A stretch of 60,399 nt of DNA. Origin: Sphingomonadaceae bacterium 3R27C6. Its GTDB lineage: Bacteria; Pseudomonadota; Alphaproteobacteria; Sphingomonadales; Sphingomonadaceae. The translations under genes and the position numbers were made by a program. The notes beneath the pieces are model-generated. The model had not been told where the DNA came from. It did not search any database and saw only the letters and a program-made list of their open reading frames with translations. This document shows, piece by piece, positions 1-7,426 of this stretch. The stretch is from positions 1 through 60,399 of the forward strand of contig SCNS01000029.1 in assembly GCA_005503215.1 (NCBI GenBank), in the 5' to 3' direction. Within the stretch, counting starts at the first letter, position 1. Every line of letters starts with the position of its first letter.

Positions 1-421
1 GCTCGACGCCGGCGTCGAGCAGATCGCGCACCGGGAACTCAGCGAGATACTGCAGGGTCGCCTGATTGACGAGGCCGGAGAGCCGGGTCTCGATCCGCTC
101 GATCGGCTCACGAATATATTGACCGTTCGCAAGGCCGATGGTGAAGTCAATTCGTTCAGCCACGCGGTCAGGTTCTGCAACCCGCCAGCCTAGAGTGCCT
201 TGCAGGCTCACCTGTTGGAAATCGGCGCTGCGACCTTTGACGAACAGCGTCATTTCGCGGTCGTCCATGGGCACTTCGGCGACGCTCGCTGTTTCGGGGC
301 GAAACCAGAACATTAGACCTCGTCCGCTCTGCCTGATGCGGCCATTGCGATAGCGAATGACGTGGTGGCTGGCATCGCTGCGGAGTCGCGCAATGAAACC
401 GAAATTGGTGATCTGTGCCAT
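1..421 (-). CDS. SPFH/Band 7 domain protein (partial, C-terminus beyond window edge)
   Basis: The frame opens at an ATG at 421, preceded by a strong GAGGAGG ribosome site, and stays open to the window edge, giving about 140 residues. It begins MAQITNFGFIARLRSDASHH, followed by a short beta-rich stretch and a region resembling an SPFH/Band 7 (prohibitin-homology) domain from about residue 40. SPFH proteins usually form membrane-associated oligomeric scaffolds; no N-terminal membrane segment is visible here. It lies 10 bp downstream of the Nudix regulator on the same strand, so the two are almost certainly co-transcribed. The family call is by eye and the missing C-terminus could change it. Confidence 0.6.
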   Translation of the reverse strand, partial: MAQITNFGFIARLRSDASHHVIRYRNGRIRQSGRGLMFWFRPETASVAEVPMDDREMTLFVKGRSADFQQVSLQGTLGWRVAEPDRVAERIDFTIGLANGQYIREPIERIETRLSGLVNQATLQYLAEFPVRDLLDAGVE

Positions 422-431
422 CTTAGCCTCC

Positions 432-1157
432 TCAATTCTGCGGTTTGTAACGATAAAGTTCTGCGGGTCTGAATGATGCGCCCGTCTCACGTTCGCCGGT
501 GCCTTCGATCCAGCCTTTGTCCAACATCCGGCGCCGGAACGCCGGTTTGTTGAGCGAAATTCCGAGGATCGCTTCATGGACATCCTGCAACTGGCGAAGC
601 GTGAAGTGTTTCGGGAGCCAAGCGAAACCGACATCGGAATAGTCCAGCTTTCCGCGCAGGCGCAGGATCGCCATGGCGAGTATGTCGGCATGGTCGAAAG
701 CGAGGGTCAGTGGTTCGTGACCGGGCGATTGGACCTCGACTGGACCACCCTTTTCTCCCTGCCAAGGCACGTCGATGCCGGCTGGAAGGAGAGTCGGCGT
801 CTCCTTGAGCGCGCTCTCAAACGCGTCGTTCGCTAGCAGCCCGAGATAGGCGACACTGATGATCCGCATACGCGGATCGCGCTTTACCGAGCCAAAGGTA
901 TAGAGCTGCTCCAGATGAGCCGAGCGAATACCCGCTTTGTCGTGCAATATGCGCCTGGCGGCTTCGTCTATCCCCTCATCTATCCCGACGAAGCCACCCG
1001 GAAGCGCCCATTGACCCGCGAACGGATGCTGTCCTCGCTTCACGAGGAGCGCAGTCGGCCTGCCCTCGTGCAGCCCCAATAACACTAGATCGACGGTCAC
1101 CGAGGGCCGTTCAAAGGCAGCGGGATCATAGTCGTCGAGGAAATCAGCTTCCGTCAT
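432..1157 (-). CDS. NrtR-like Nudix-fold transcriptional regulator
   Basis: This 241-residue protein has a Nudix fold (about residues 18-160) followed by a winged helix (about 180-215, with KHFTLRQLQDVHEAILG). That is the layout of NrtR, the Nudix-related regulator of NAD metabolism, in which the Nudix domain senses a nucleotide-sugar ligand. The Nudix box at residues 55-77 keeps G55, E61, R69 and G76, but the catalytic glutamates are replaced by I70, D73 and K74. Hydrolysis is therefore unlikely and a sensor role more likely. A 21-bp imperfect palindrome (1167-1187) lies directly upstream and is a natural autoregulatory site. The SPFH gene 10 bp downstream is the obvious target. No NAD-synthesis gene is nearby, so the ligand is unknown. 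Confidence 0.75.
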   Translation of the reverse strand: MTEADFLDDYDPAAFERPSVTVDLVLLGLHEGRPTALLVKRGQHPFAGQWALPGGFVGIDEGIDEAARRILHDKAGIRSAHLEQLYTFGSVKRDPRMRIISVAYLGLLANDAFESALKETPTLLPAGIDVPWQGEKGGPVEVQSPGHEPLTLAFDHADILAMAILRLRGKLDYSDVGFAWLPKHFTLRQLQDVHEAILGISLNKPAFRRRMLDKGWIEGTGERETGASFRPAELYRYKPQN

Positions 1158-1166
1158 TTTGTCACC

Positions 1167-1187
1167 TAATATGCAAGATGCGTATTA
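1167..1187. promoter_or_regulatory. Candidate NrtR-type operator (21-bp imperfect palindrome)
   Basis: TAATATGC, a 5-nt spacer and GCGTATTA form an 8-5-8 palindrome with one mismatch. It ends 10 bp upstream of the NrtR-like start codon, next to the AGGTGA ribosome site. NrtR operators are typically about 21-bp palindromes near the regulator's own start. Binding is inferred. Confidence 0.5.
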
Positions 1188-1347
1188 CATAGATGCGCAA
1201 TGAATATAAGTCAATGGCGTGCGTGGGTCACCTTGTGCCCTGGGGCGGAAATCGATATATTTGCTGGAATGAGATCGGCCTTCGCGACCGGAGGGAAACA
1301 TGGTGGCAATTGAAGACGTCCCGGGCGGTTGACCTGTACATAATGAT

Positions 1348-1404
1348 GCGCACCGAGATAACTTGGCTCACGCATGTCGCTCGAACCAAGTTATCTCGGT
1401 GCGC
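1348..1404. repeat. Perfect 19-bp inverted repeat with 19-nt loop
   Basis: The arms at 1348-1366 and 1386-1404 are perfect reverse complements (core CACCGAGATAACTTGG). The right arm encodes part of the C-terminus of the exonuclease and the stop codon lies at the edge of the loop. There is no T tract, so it is not a standard intrinsic terminator. It may be an RNA-stabilising or factor-dependent terminator hairpin, or a scar of an inverted duplication. Confidence 0.75.
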
Positions 1405-2255
1405 TCGGGACCATAATCACGGGGCCGAAATTGCGGCGCGTAAACGTTCTGGGAAAGCCAGAACTCCTCGTCCATCACGGCCGACCCATACACCTCTCGC
1501 TTCCAAACCTTTTCCTCCGGGTCCCATCTATACCCTCTGAGACGGAGCGCGTCCTTGACCTCAAAGCTCGCACCGCGAGCCTTCAGTAAGACTGATGTGT
1601 CGCCAGACGTGTCGAGCAGTTCACGAAGTGCAGTCCTCCCATCTGGCATTCGCACCTGGAGAAGCGCGATAACGGCGTCGACGTCATTGCCGGCGCGGTG
1701 CGCATCGTAAAACCATCCTGCCTGTGCAGCGAGCCAACCCAAACTACGGCCGTCGTAGCCAGCGGTTGCCCAGTTTATTTCTCGGCAAGTGCAACACCAG
1801 GCTTGGCCGGCTACCTGAGGTAGGCGTCGCTCGACAAACTTCCGGTCAAACTCAGCATTGTGCGCGATAACGATCTGGGCCGACCGCAAAAGCTCTTCCA
1901 CCGCATCGCTATCGATACTGCGTCCGACTAGGTCAGCGTCAGTGATACCCGTAAGCTGGATGATTTCAGCGTCGAGGAAGTGGCCGGGATCTTCTCTCCA
2001 GCATCGCCCGCTTTCAATCTCCACTATCGTGCCGGCCTCGTCGAACAGAAACCGACGCGCTGCAAGTTCGATCACCTTATCAATTTTCGGGTTTAAGCCC
2101 GTCGTTTCAACGTCGATCACGACGCCGATCGACGTGTTCTCCAAATTGTCTGCTAGTCGCTCAACCTCTTCACCGATTGAAACCCGATGCAAAACACGGT
2201 GATTACCATCCGCCTCTATCCGGCGAATTATGTCCGCCCTGTCGTCGCAGTTCAT
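1368..2255 (-). CDS. DnaQ-like 3'-5' exonuclease
   Basis: A DEDDh-type exonuclease domain of the DNA polymerase III epsilon/RNase T family. ExoI (DVETTG, about residue 48), ExoII (IAHNAEFD, about 130-137) and ExoIII (HRAGNDVDA, about 186-194) are all intact, so a two-metal 3'-5' exonuclease is expected. A C-terminal segment with YRWDPEEKVWKRE resembles a small Trp-rich add-on found in accessory exonucleases. I chose the ATG at 2255 because GGAG lies 7 nt upstream; an in-frame ATG at 2285 would add 10 residues but has no ribosome site. It sits in the accessory segment next to truncated comM. Its partner or substrate is not evident. Confidence 0.8.
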   Translation of the reverse strand: MNCDDRADIIRRIEADGNHRVLHRVSIGEEVERLADNLENTSIGVVIDVETTGLNPKIDKVIELAARRFLFDEAGTIVEIESGRCWREDPGHFLDAEIIQLTGITDADLVGRSIDSDAVEELLRSAQIVIAHNAEFDRKFVERRLPQVAGQAWCCTCREINWATAGYDGRSLGWLAAQAGWFYDAHRAGNDVDAVIALLQVRMPDGRTALRELLDTSGDTSVLLKARGASFEVKDALRLRGYRWDPEEKVWKREVYGSAVMDEEFWLSQNVYAPQFRPRDYGPERTEITWFERHA

Positions 2256-2409
2256 ATCGTATCTCCAGCCCGCTTCGAGGAACAAAGCATGGAGGTAGAA
2301 TACAAAGTTCGGAGATCAGCCGATGGTGAAAATCAGCTTCAAATCCGGCGATTCGAATGCAGGCTTAAGAAAGCGAGATTGAGTGGGATCCACATTATAT
2401 CACGCAACT

Positions 2410-3675
2410 TCAGTGAGATAATATGCTCCGCGGTTCCAAAGTCGGCTTATTGAATCTCGCTAGCTTCTGATAATCCAGCACACTTCTGTGTTTGACATCG
2501 GCGGCGCTCACCGCTTGCACCTCGACATGCAGGTCGATGCGGTCGAGCAGCGGCCCCGACAGCTTCGCCTGATAATCGGCGGCGCAGCGCGGCGCGCGGC
2601 TGCACGCGAGCGCGGGGTCGCCCAGATAGCCGCAGCGGCATGGGTTCATCGCCGCGACGAGCTGCACACGCGCCGGGAAGGTGACATGCGCATTGGCGCG
2701 CGCGACGCTGACCTCGCCCGTTTCGAGCGGCTGGCGCAGCGAATCGAGCACGCCGCGCTGGAATTCGGGCAATTCGTCGAGGAACAGCACGCCCAGATGC
2801 GCAAGGCTGACCTCGCCCGGCCGCACGCGCAGCCCGCCGCCGACGAGCGCGGGCATCGATGCCGAATGATGCGGGCTGCGAAACGGCCGCGCGCGGATCA
2901 GGCGTCCGCCCTCGAGGTTCCCGGCGACCGACGCGATCATCGACACTTCGAGCGCCTCGGCGGGGGTGAGGTCGGGCAGGATGCCCGGCATACACGCCGC
3001 CATCAGCGACTTGCCCGCACCCGGCGGCCCCGACATCATCAGGTTATGCGCGCCGGCGGCGGCGATTTCGAGCGCGCGTTTGGCGGTCTCCTGCCCCTTC
3101 ACCTGGCGGAGGTCGGCGGAGCGCACCGGCATCTCGACCTCGCCCGGCACCGGCGGCGCGAGCAGCGCATGGCCCCTGAAATGGTTGAGCAGCGACAGGA
3201 GGTCGGGCGCGCCGATCACTTCGACATTGCCCGCCCACGCCGCCTCGGGCCCCTGCGCCGCCGGGCAGATCAGCCCGAGCCCGGCGCTGCCCGCGTGGAT
3301 CGCGGCGAGCAGCACGCCGGGCGACGCCGCAACGCGCCCGTCGAGCCCGAGCTCGCCGACGACCACGTAGGAGGCGAGCGTCTCGGCATCGATCACCCCC
3401 ATCGCGCCGAGCAGCGCGAGCGCGATCGGCAGGTCGTAGTGCGATCCTTCTTTCGGCAGGTCGGCGGGTGACAGGTTGACGGTGATGACCTTGGGCGGAA
3501 GCGACAGGCCGATCGCGGCGATCGCGGCGCGCACCCGCTCGCGGCTTTCGCCGACCGCCTTGTCGGGCAGGCCGACGACGACGAAGCGCGGGACGCCGGG
3601 CGTGATCTGGCACTGCACCTCGACCCCGCGCGCGTCGATGCCGAGATAGGCAGTGGTTGAAACGACTGCGACCAT
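2410..3675 (-). CDS. comM: YifB/ComM-like AAA ATPase, C-terminally truncated (probable pseudogene)
   Basis: ComM (YifB, Mg-chelatase-like) is a hexameric helicase aiding branch migration during natural transformation. The N-terminal ChlI-like domain (starting MVAVVSTTAYLGIDARG), Walker A GPPGAGKS (residues 216-223) and LGVLFLDELPEF are intact. After DRIDLHVEVQAVSAADV (about residue 394) the family sequence stops and 27 unrelated residues lead to a stop, giving 421 aa where about 500 is usual. The Mg_chelatase_C region is missing. The junction near 2490 coincides with the border of the accessory genes, so recombination has replaced its 3' end. The start at 3675 follows a purine-rich GGGGGG site; upstream in-frame codons lack family similarity. 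The product is probably non-functional. Confidence 0.85.
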   Translation of the reverse strand: MVAVVSTTAYLGIDARGVEVQCQITPGVPRFVVVGLPDKAVGESRERVRAAIAAIGLSLPPKVITVNLSPADLPKEGSHYDLPIALALLGAMGVIDAETLASYVVVGELGLDGRVAASPGVLLAAIHAGSAGLGLICPAAQGPEAAWAGNVEVIGAPDLLSLLNHFRGHALLAPPVPGEVEMPVRSADLRQVKGQETAKRALEIAAAGAHNLMMSGPPGAGKSLMAACMPGILPDLTPAEALEVSMIASVAGNLEGGRLIRARPFRSPHHSASMPALVGGGLRVRPGEVSLAHLGVLFLDELPEFQRGVLDSLRQPLETGEVSVARANAHVTFPARVQLVAAMNPCRCGYLGDPALACSRAPRCAADYQAKLSGPLLDRIDLHVEVQAVSAADVKHRSVLDYQKLARFNKPTLEPRSILSH

Positions 3676-3801
3676 ATTCCCCCCGGAACAGCACCGATGT
3701 GCCCCCTTTGTTCCGACGCCCTGTTTAGGCGAAGTGGCGGGAAGGTCGAGTCTTTTCGCAACTTTCCGATCATCGCGCACATCGCCGAGGTCTATGCCGG
3801 T

Positions 3802-3830
3802 TTGACAACATACCAACTAGTCGGTATGTC
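3802..3830 (+). promoter_or_regulatory. TetR promoter with embedded operator
   Basis: TTGACA (3802-3807) and TATGTC (3825-3830) are 17 bp apart. Between and across them lies a palindrome at 3808-3829, with arms ACATACC and GGTATGT around AACTAGTC, a layout common for TetR-family self-operators. Repressor bound here would block RNA polymerase. The predicted transcription start is only a few bases from the ATG at 3838, so the transcript may be leaderless or nearly so. Confidence 0.7.
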
Positions 3831-3837
3831 GATTCGC

Positions 3838-4527
3838 ATGACGACGAATCACCCGCCCTCGATCCCCGCAGCCGCCGCCCGCGATGTCCCCCCGGCGGGC
3901 GGCGGCACCCCTGCGGTCCGCGCGCCGCGCGGCAGCGCGCGCGCCAAGCTGATCGCCGCGGCGCATGCCACGGTGCGCAAGCAGGGCTATGCGGCGACGA
4001 CGGTCGATCAGATCTGCGCGGCGGCGGGGGTGACGAAGGGCGCCTTCTTCCATCACTTCGCGTCGAAAGAGGAGCTGGCGGTCGCGGCGGCCGAGGGCTG
4101 GACCGAACGCGCGCGGCCGATGTTCGAGCTGGCACCGCATGTCAGCCTCGAGGATCCGCTCGATCGGCTGCTCGGCCATATCGATTTCCGCCTGTCGATG
4201 CTCGACGGCCCCACCGAAGATTATACCTGCTTCGTCGGCACGATGGTGCAGGAAGCCTATGCGACGAACGACCGCATCCGCGCCGCTTGCGAGGCAAGCA
4301 TCAACGCCTATTGCCAGGCACTCGCGCCCGACATCCAGGCGGCGATGGACGTTTATAACGTGCCCGAGGATATCACCGCGATCGGCCTGGCCCAGCATGT
4401 CCAGTCGGTGCTGCAGGGCGCCTTCGTCCTGGCGAAAACGACGAACGATCCGGCGATTGCGCGCGGCACCGTCACCCATTTGAAGCGTTATGTCCGGATG
4501 CTGTTCGGCGCCGGCGGCACGCCATGA
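3838..4527 (+). CDS. TetR/AcrR family repressor heading the VOC-GST operon
   Basis: A 229-residue protein with a TetR_N helix-turn-helix at about residues 35-80 (YAATTVDQICAAAGVTKGAF, then FHHFASKEEL). The all-helical ligand domain follows, ending in HLKRYVRMLF. The first 30 residues are Pro/Ala-rich and probably disordered. The ATG at 3838 was chosen because the promoter predicts a start of transcription just before it; an in-frame ATG at 3826 lies inside the -10 element. The operator 3808-3829 implies autoregulation. The gene is first in a same-strand run to 13782, with 73 bp to the next gene, so it probably controls the whole operon in response to an electrophile or aromatic compound. The inducer is unknown. 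Confidence 0.88.
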   Translation: MTTNHPPSIPAAAARDVPPAGGGTPAVRAPRGSARAKLIAAAHATVRKQGYAATTVDQICAAAGVTKGAFFHHFASKEELAVAAAEGWTERARPMFELAPHVSLEDPLDRLLGHIDFRLSMLDGPTEDYTCFVGTMVQEAYATNDRIRAACEASINAYCQALAPDIQAAMDVYNVPEDITAIGLAQHVQSVLQGAFVLAKTTNDPAIARGTVTHLKRYVRMLFGAGGTP

Positions 4528-4600
4528 TGCGACAGGTAATTGCCGCCGCGCCCCGCGCACGCTGACTTCAACAATCACCACCCCCCAAAGGAGAGAGTAA

Positions 4601-5035
4601 ATGCCCCAGATGATTTTCGTGAACCTGCCGGTCACCGACCTCGACAAGTCGAAAGCCTTTTACGAAGCGATCGGCGCGGCGAACAACCCCGCCTTCACCG
4701 ACGAAACCGCCGCGTGCATGGTCGTCGAAGAGGGTTCGATCCACGTCATGCTGCTGACCCACGCGAAATGGGCGGACTTCACGACCAAGACGATCCCCGA
4801 CGCGCGCACCCATGCGCAGGTCCTGCTCTGCCTTTCGGCCGACAGCCGCGACGCGGTCGACGGACAGGTCGACAAGGCGGTCAAGGCGGGCGGCAAGGCC
4901 GACCCGACCCCGACGCAGGATTTCGGCTTCATGTACGGCCGCAGCTACGAAGATCCCGACGGCCATATCTGGGAAGTGATGTGGATGGACCCGACCGCGA
5001 TCCCCGCCGGCGAGCCCGCCGAAGCATCGGCCTGA
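4601..5035 (+). CDS. VOC family (glyoxalase/bleomycin-resistance-like) protein
   Basis: A 144-residue single-module vicinal oxygen chelate protein. It starts MPQMIFVNLPVTDLDKSKAF and ends with SYEDPDGHIWEVMWMD, the typical second beta-alpha-beta-beta-beta half in which the Glu of WEV is a metal-ligand position. VOC proteins isomerise, open or sequester electrophiles and antibiotics; the substrate cannot be read from sequence. An AAGGAGAGAG ribosome site precedes the ATG in a leader nearly identical to that of the DUF1428 gene. It is the first of five VOC genes in this operon. Confidence 0.85.
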   Translation: MPQMIFVNLPVTDLDKSKAFYEAIGAANNPAFTDETAACMVVEEGSIHVMLLTHAKWADFTTKTIPDARTHAQVLLCLSADSRDAVDGQVDKAVKAGGKADPTPTQDFGFMYGRSYEDPDGHIWEVMWMDPTAIPAGEPAEASA

Positions 5036-5062
5036 CATAAAGCATAAGGGAGGAGGAAGAGG

Positions 5063-5479
5063 ATGACCGATACGACCCCCGCCAAGGGCCAGTTGATCGC
5101 CGGCCGCGTTTTGAGCGGCCTTGTGATCCTCTTCCTGCTCTTCGACGCCGGGCTCAAGCTGGTGTCGCCCGAGACCGCGATCAAATATAGCCCGCCCGAT
5201 CTAGGATGGCCGCTCGAGGTCGGCACCATGTATCTGCTCGGCACGCTGCTGCTGATCCCGACCCTGCTCTATATCTGGCCGCGCACCGCGATCCTCGGTG
5301 CGATCCTGATCACCGGCTATCTCGGCGGCGCCATCAGCACGCATGTGCGCATCGACAGCCCGCTGTTCAGCCACAGCCTGTTCGGCGTCTATCTTGGCCT
5401 GATGCTGTGGGGCGGCCTGTGGCTGCGCGATCCGCGCCTCCGCGCGCTGATCCCGCTCAGCGCAGGAGCGAGCGCATGA
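5063..5479 (+). CDS. DoxX-like four-helix membrane protein
   Basis: A 138-residue protein with four predicted membrane helices (about 15-35, 52-72, 76-95 and 105-122), matching the DoxX-like family. Helix 1 contains ILFLLFDAGLKL and helix 2 begins with WPLEVGTMYLLGTLLLIP. Family members are linked to thiol and sulfur redox homeostasis at the membrane, but biochemistry is sparse. The gene overlaps the next start codon (ATGA at 5476-5479), indicating translational coupling. Its place inside a glutathione-transferase operon fits a redox or detoxification role. Confidence 0.8.
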   Translation: MTDTTPAKGQLIAGRVLSGLVILFLLFDAGLKLVSPETAIKYSPPDLGWPLEVGTMYLLGTLLLIPTLLYIWPRTAILGAILITGYLGGAISTHVRIDSPLFSHSLFGVYLGLMLWGGLWLRDPRLRALIPLSAGASA

Positions 5480-5694
5480 GCTTTCAGGCCTATATCGACA
5501 ATGTCGAAACCAAGACCGGAAAATCGGCCGGCGCGCTGAAGGCGATCGCGATCGAAAAAGGCCTCGCCGACGAAAGCGGCCTCGCCCCGGGGATCAAGGC
5601 CGGTGCGATCATCGACTGGCTGAAGGCCGATTACGACCTCGGTCACGGCCATGCGATGTCGATCGTCGCCTGGATCAAAGGCAAACGCTCCTAG
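5476..5694 (+). CDS. DUF4287 small protein
   Basis: A 72-residue soluble protein beginning MSFQAYIDNVETKTGKSAGA. The pattern, with a helix, a GIKAGAIIDWLKADYDLGHG segment and AMSIVAWIKG at the end, matches DUF4287. That family occurs alone or fused to other small domains and has no established function. It overlaps the DoxX stop codon by 4 bp and is therefore translationally coupled to it. Its small size and position suggest an accessory role in the operon. Confidence 0.75.
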   Translation: MSFQAYIDNVETKTGKSAGALKAIAIEKGLADESGLAPGIKAGAIIDWLKADYDLGHGHAMSIVAWIKGKRS

Positions 5695-5725
5695 CCTCCG
5701 TCTTTAGAACAAGAGGAATAGTCCG

Positions 5726-6685
5726 ATGACAAATCACTCCTCCCGCTGGAGCCTCGTGTCCGTCTTTGCGCTGTTCGCCGCCGCGGCCCTGCCGCAGCCG
5801 GCGCACGCCGCGCCGCCCGCCGCCGCCCCAGAAACCGCCAAAGCCGCGGCACCGGCAACGGTCAGGAATGGCGACGCCGATGTGAATGGCACGCGCATCC
5901 ATTACCAGCTGCACGGCGATCTCGCGTCGGGCAAGACCCCGCTTCTCGTGCTCCACGGCGCGTTCATGTTCTCCGACGCGATGAAGCCGTTGATCGACCC
6001 CCTGGCCGCGACGCGCCCGGTGATCGCGATCGACGCGCGCGGCCATGGCCGGTCGGGCGGGGTCGACGGCAAGCTCAGCTATGACCTGATGGCCGACGAC
6101 GCCGCCGCGGTGCTTGCAAAGCTCGGGGTGAAACAGGCCGACGTGCTCGGCTATTCGATGGGCGCATCGACCGCGATCGCGCTGGCGGTCCGCCACCCCG
6201 GACGGGTTGGCAAACAGGTCATCCTGTCGGGAACCTCGCGGCTCGACGGCTGGTATCCCGAAGTGCTCGCCGGTATCGCGCAGATCACCCCCGAGACCTT
6301 CGCCGGCAGCCCGATCGAAACGGGTTACAAGAGCCTGTCGCCGACGCCCGACAAATTTCCGAAACTGGTCGAGAATATCAAGACGCTCGACGCCACGCCC
6401 TTCGCCTATTCCGACGAACAGCTTCGCGCGATCCCCGGCAAGACGATGGTGATCATCGGCGACGCCGACGGGGTCACGCTCGATCATGCGATCGCGCTGT
6501 TCAAGCTGCGCGGCGGCGGCGACATCGCGGCGGCGACCCAGGGTTTCATGACCGAAGCGCCGAAGGCGCGGCTCGCGATCCTGCCCGCGACATCGCACAT
6601 CGGGATCATGAGCGAGGTGCCGGCGATCGTCGCGACGGTCGTGCCCTTCCTCGACGACGCCAAGCCGCCGATGCCGACCTTCTGA
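5726..6685 (+). CDS. Exported alpha/beta hydrolase
   Basis: A 319-residue protein with a signal peptide (hydrophobic residues 10-22, likely cleavage after PAHA at 28) and an Ala/Pro-rich linker to residue 45. The alpha/beta-hydrolase fold shows oxyanion HGAF (77-80), DARGHGRSGG, the nucleophile elbow GYSMGAS (Ser144), acid GDAD (Asp246 or 248) and catalytic His291 in SHIGI. It should be a periplasmic esterase or related hydrolase; the substrate is not evident. It is the only clearly exported enzyme in the operon, perhaps acting on incoming compounds before cytoplasmic conjugation. An AAGAGGAAT ribosome site precedes the ATG. Confidence 0.85.
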   Translation: MTNHSSRWSLVSVFALFAAAALPQPAHAAPPAAAPETAKAAAPATVRNGDADVNGTRIHYQLHGDLASGKTPLLVLHGAFMFSDAMKPLIDPLAATRPVIAIDARGHGRSGGVDGKLSYDLMADDAAAVLAKLGVKQADVLGYSMGASTAIALAVRHPGRVGKQVILSGTSRLDGWYPEVLAGIAQITPETFAGSPIETGYKSLSPTPDKFPKLVENIKTLDATPFAYSDEQLRAIPGKTMVIIGDADGVTLDHAIALFKLRGGGDIAAATQGFMTEAPKARLAILPATSHIGIMSEVPAIVATVVPFLDDAKPPMPTF

Positions 6686-6718
6686 CCCCAACGACAAGAC
6701 AAAAAGAGAGGAACGATC

Positions 6719-7393
6719 ATGTCCGTCAACCCGAACGCCAAGCTCGAGATCACCGCCTTCGACTGGGTGCCCGATTTCGCGCGCGGCTATGTCCGCGACC
6801 TGCGCCCGCGCTGGGCGTGCGAGGAAATCGGGCTCGATTATGCCGAGCATCTGATCAGCGCGATCAACCGCCCCGCCGACCATTTCCTGTTCCAGCCCTG
6901 GGGGCAGGTGCCGGTGCTCAACGACGGCGGCATCCGCCTGTTCGAAAGCGGCGCGATCCTGCTCCACCTCGCCGAGAAGGACGAACGGCTGATGCCCCGC
7001 GATCCCCAGGCGCGCGCCAACACGCTCGCCTGGCTGTTCGCCGCCTATAACAGCGTCGAGCCGATGCTGTTCGAACTCGGCAATGTCGACATTTTCTCGA
7101 CCGACGAGGAATGGGCGAAGCTGCGCCGCCCCAGCCTGATCGAATTCATCCAGGGCCGGCTCGGCCGCCTCAACGACGCGATCGGCGACAAACAATATGT
7201 CGCGGGCGACTTCACCGTCGCCGACATCGCGATGGCGACCGTGCTGCGCGAAGGTGTCGAGGCCGGGCTGATCGCCGAACAACCGCGGCTGCAGGCCTAT
7301 CTCGACCGCTGCCTCGCCCGGCCAGCATTCCAGCGTGCGATGGACGCACAGCTCGAAGCCTTCAGCGAAGAAGCGGGCCCACCCGCTGCCTGA
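6719..7393 (+). CDS. Glutathione S-transferase family protein
   Basis: A 224-residue GST. The N-terminal thioredoxin-like domain contains WGQVPVLNDGG (cis-Pro) and FESGAILLHLAE, the Glu-Ser pair that binds the gamma-glutamyl part of glutathione. The helical C-terminal domain carries YVAGDFTVADIAMATVLREG, the usual N-capping box. The catalytic Ser/Tyr/Cys at the N-terminus is not obvious (AFDWVPDFARGYVRDLR). Such enzymes conjugate or isomerise electrophiles in the cytoplasm. An AGAGAGGAACGATC ribosome site lies just upstream. First of three GST genes in the operon. Confidence 0.9.
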   Translation: MSVNPNAKLEITAFDWVPDFARGYVRDLRPRWACEEIGLDYAEHLISAINRPADHFLFQPWGQVPVLNDGGIRLFESGAILLHLAEKDERLMPRDPQARANTLAWLFAAYNSVEPMLFELGNVDIFSTDEEWAKLRRPSLIEFIQGRLGRLNDAIGDKQYVAGDFTVADIAMATVLREGVEAGLIAEQPRLQAYLDRCLARPAFQRAMDAQLEAFSEEAGPPAA

Positions 7394-7426
7394 AGTTCCA
7401 CTCCCACCCCCCTAAGGAGAGACAAG

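Noticed and set aside
1193..1540. 115-aa plus-strand frame at the inverted repeat
   Set aside because: It overlaps the exonuclease in antisense and only gains RTEITW from the perfect inverted repeat.
1..2490. Search for tRNA or att site flanking the accessory segment
   Set aside because: No tRNA-like cloverleaf or direct repeats bordering the segment could be seen in the window; the left border lies outside it.
5675..7282. 535-aa open frame on the minus strand
   Set aside because: It is a GC-rich shadow of the hydrolase and GST genes; residue composition is Arg/His/Ala-biased and no motif is visible.
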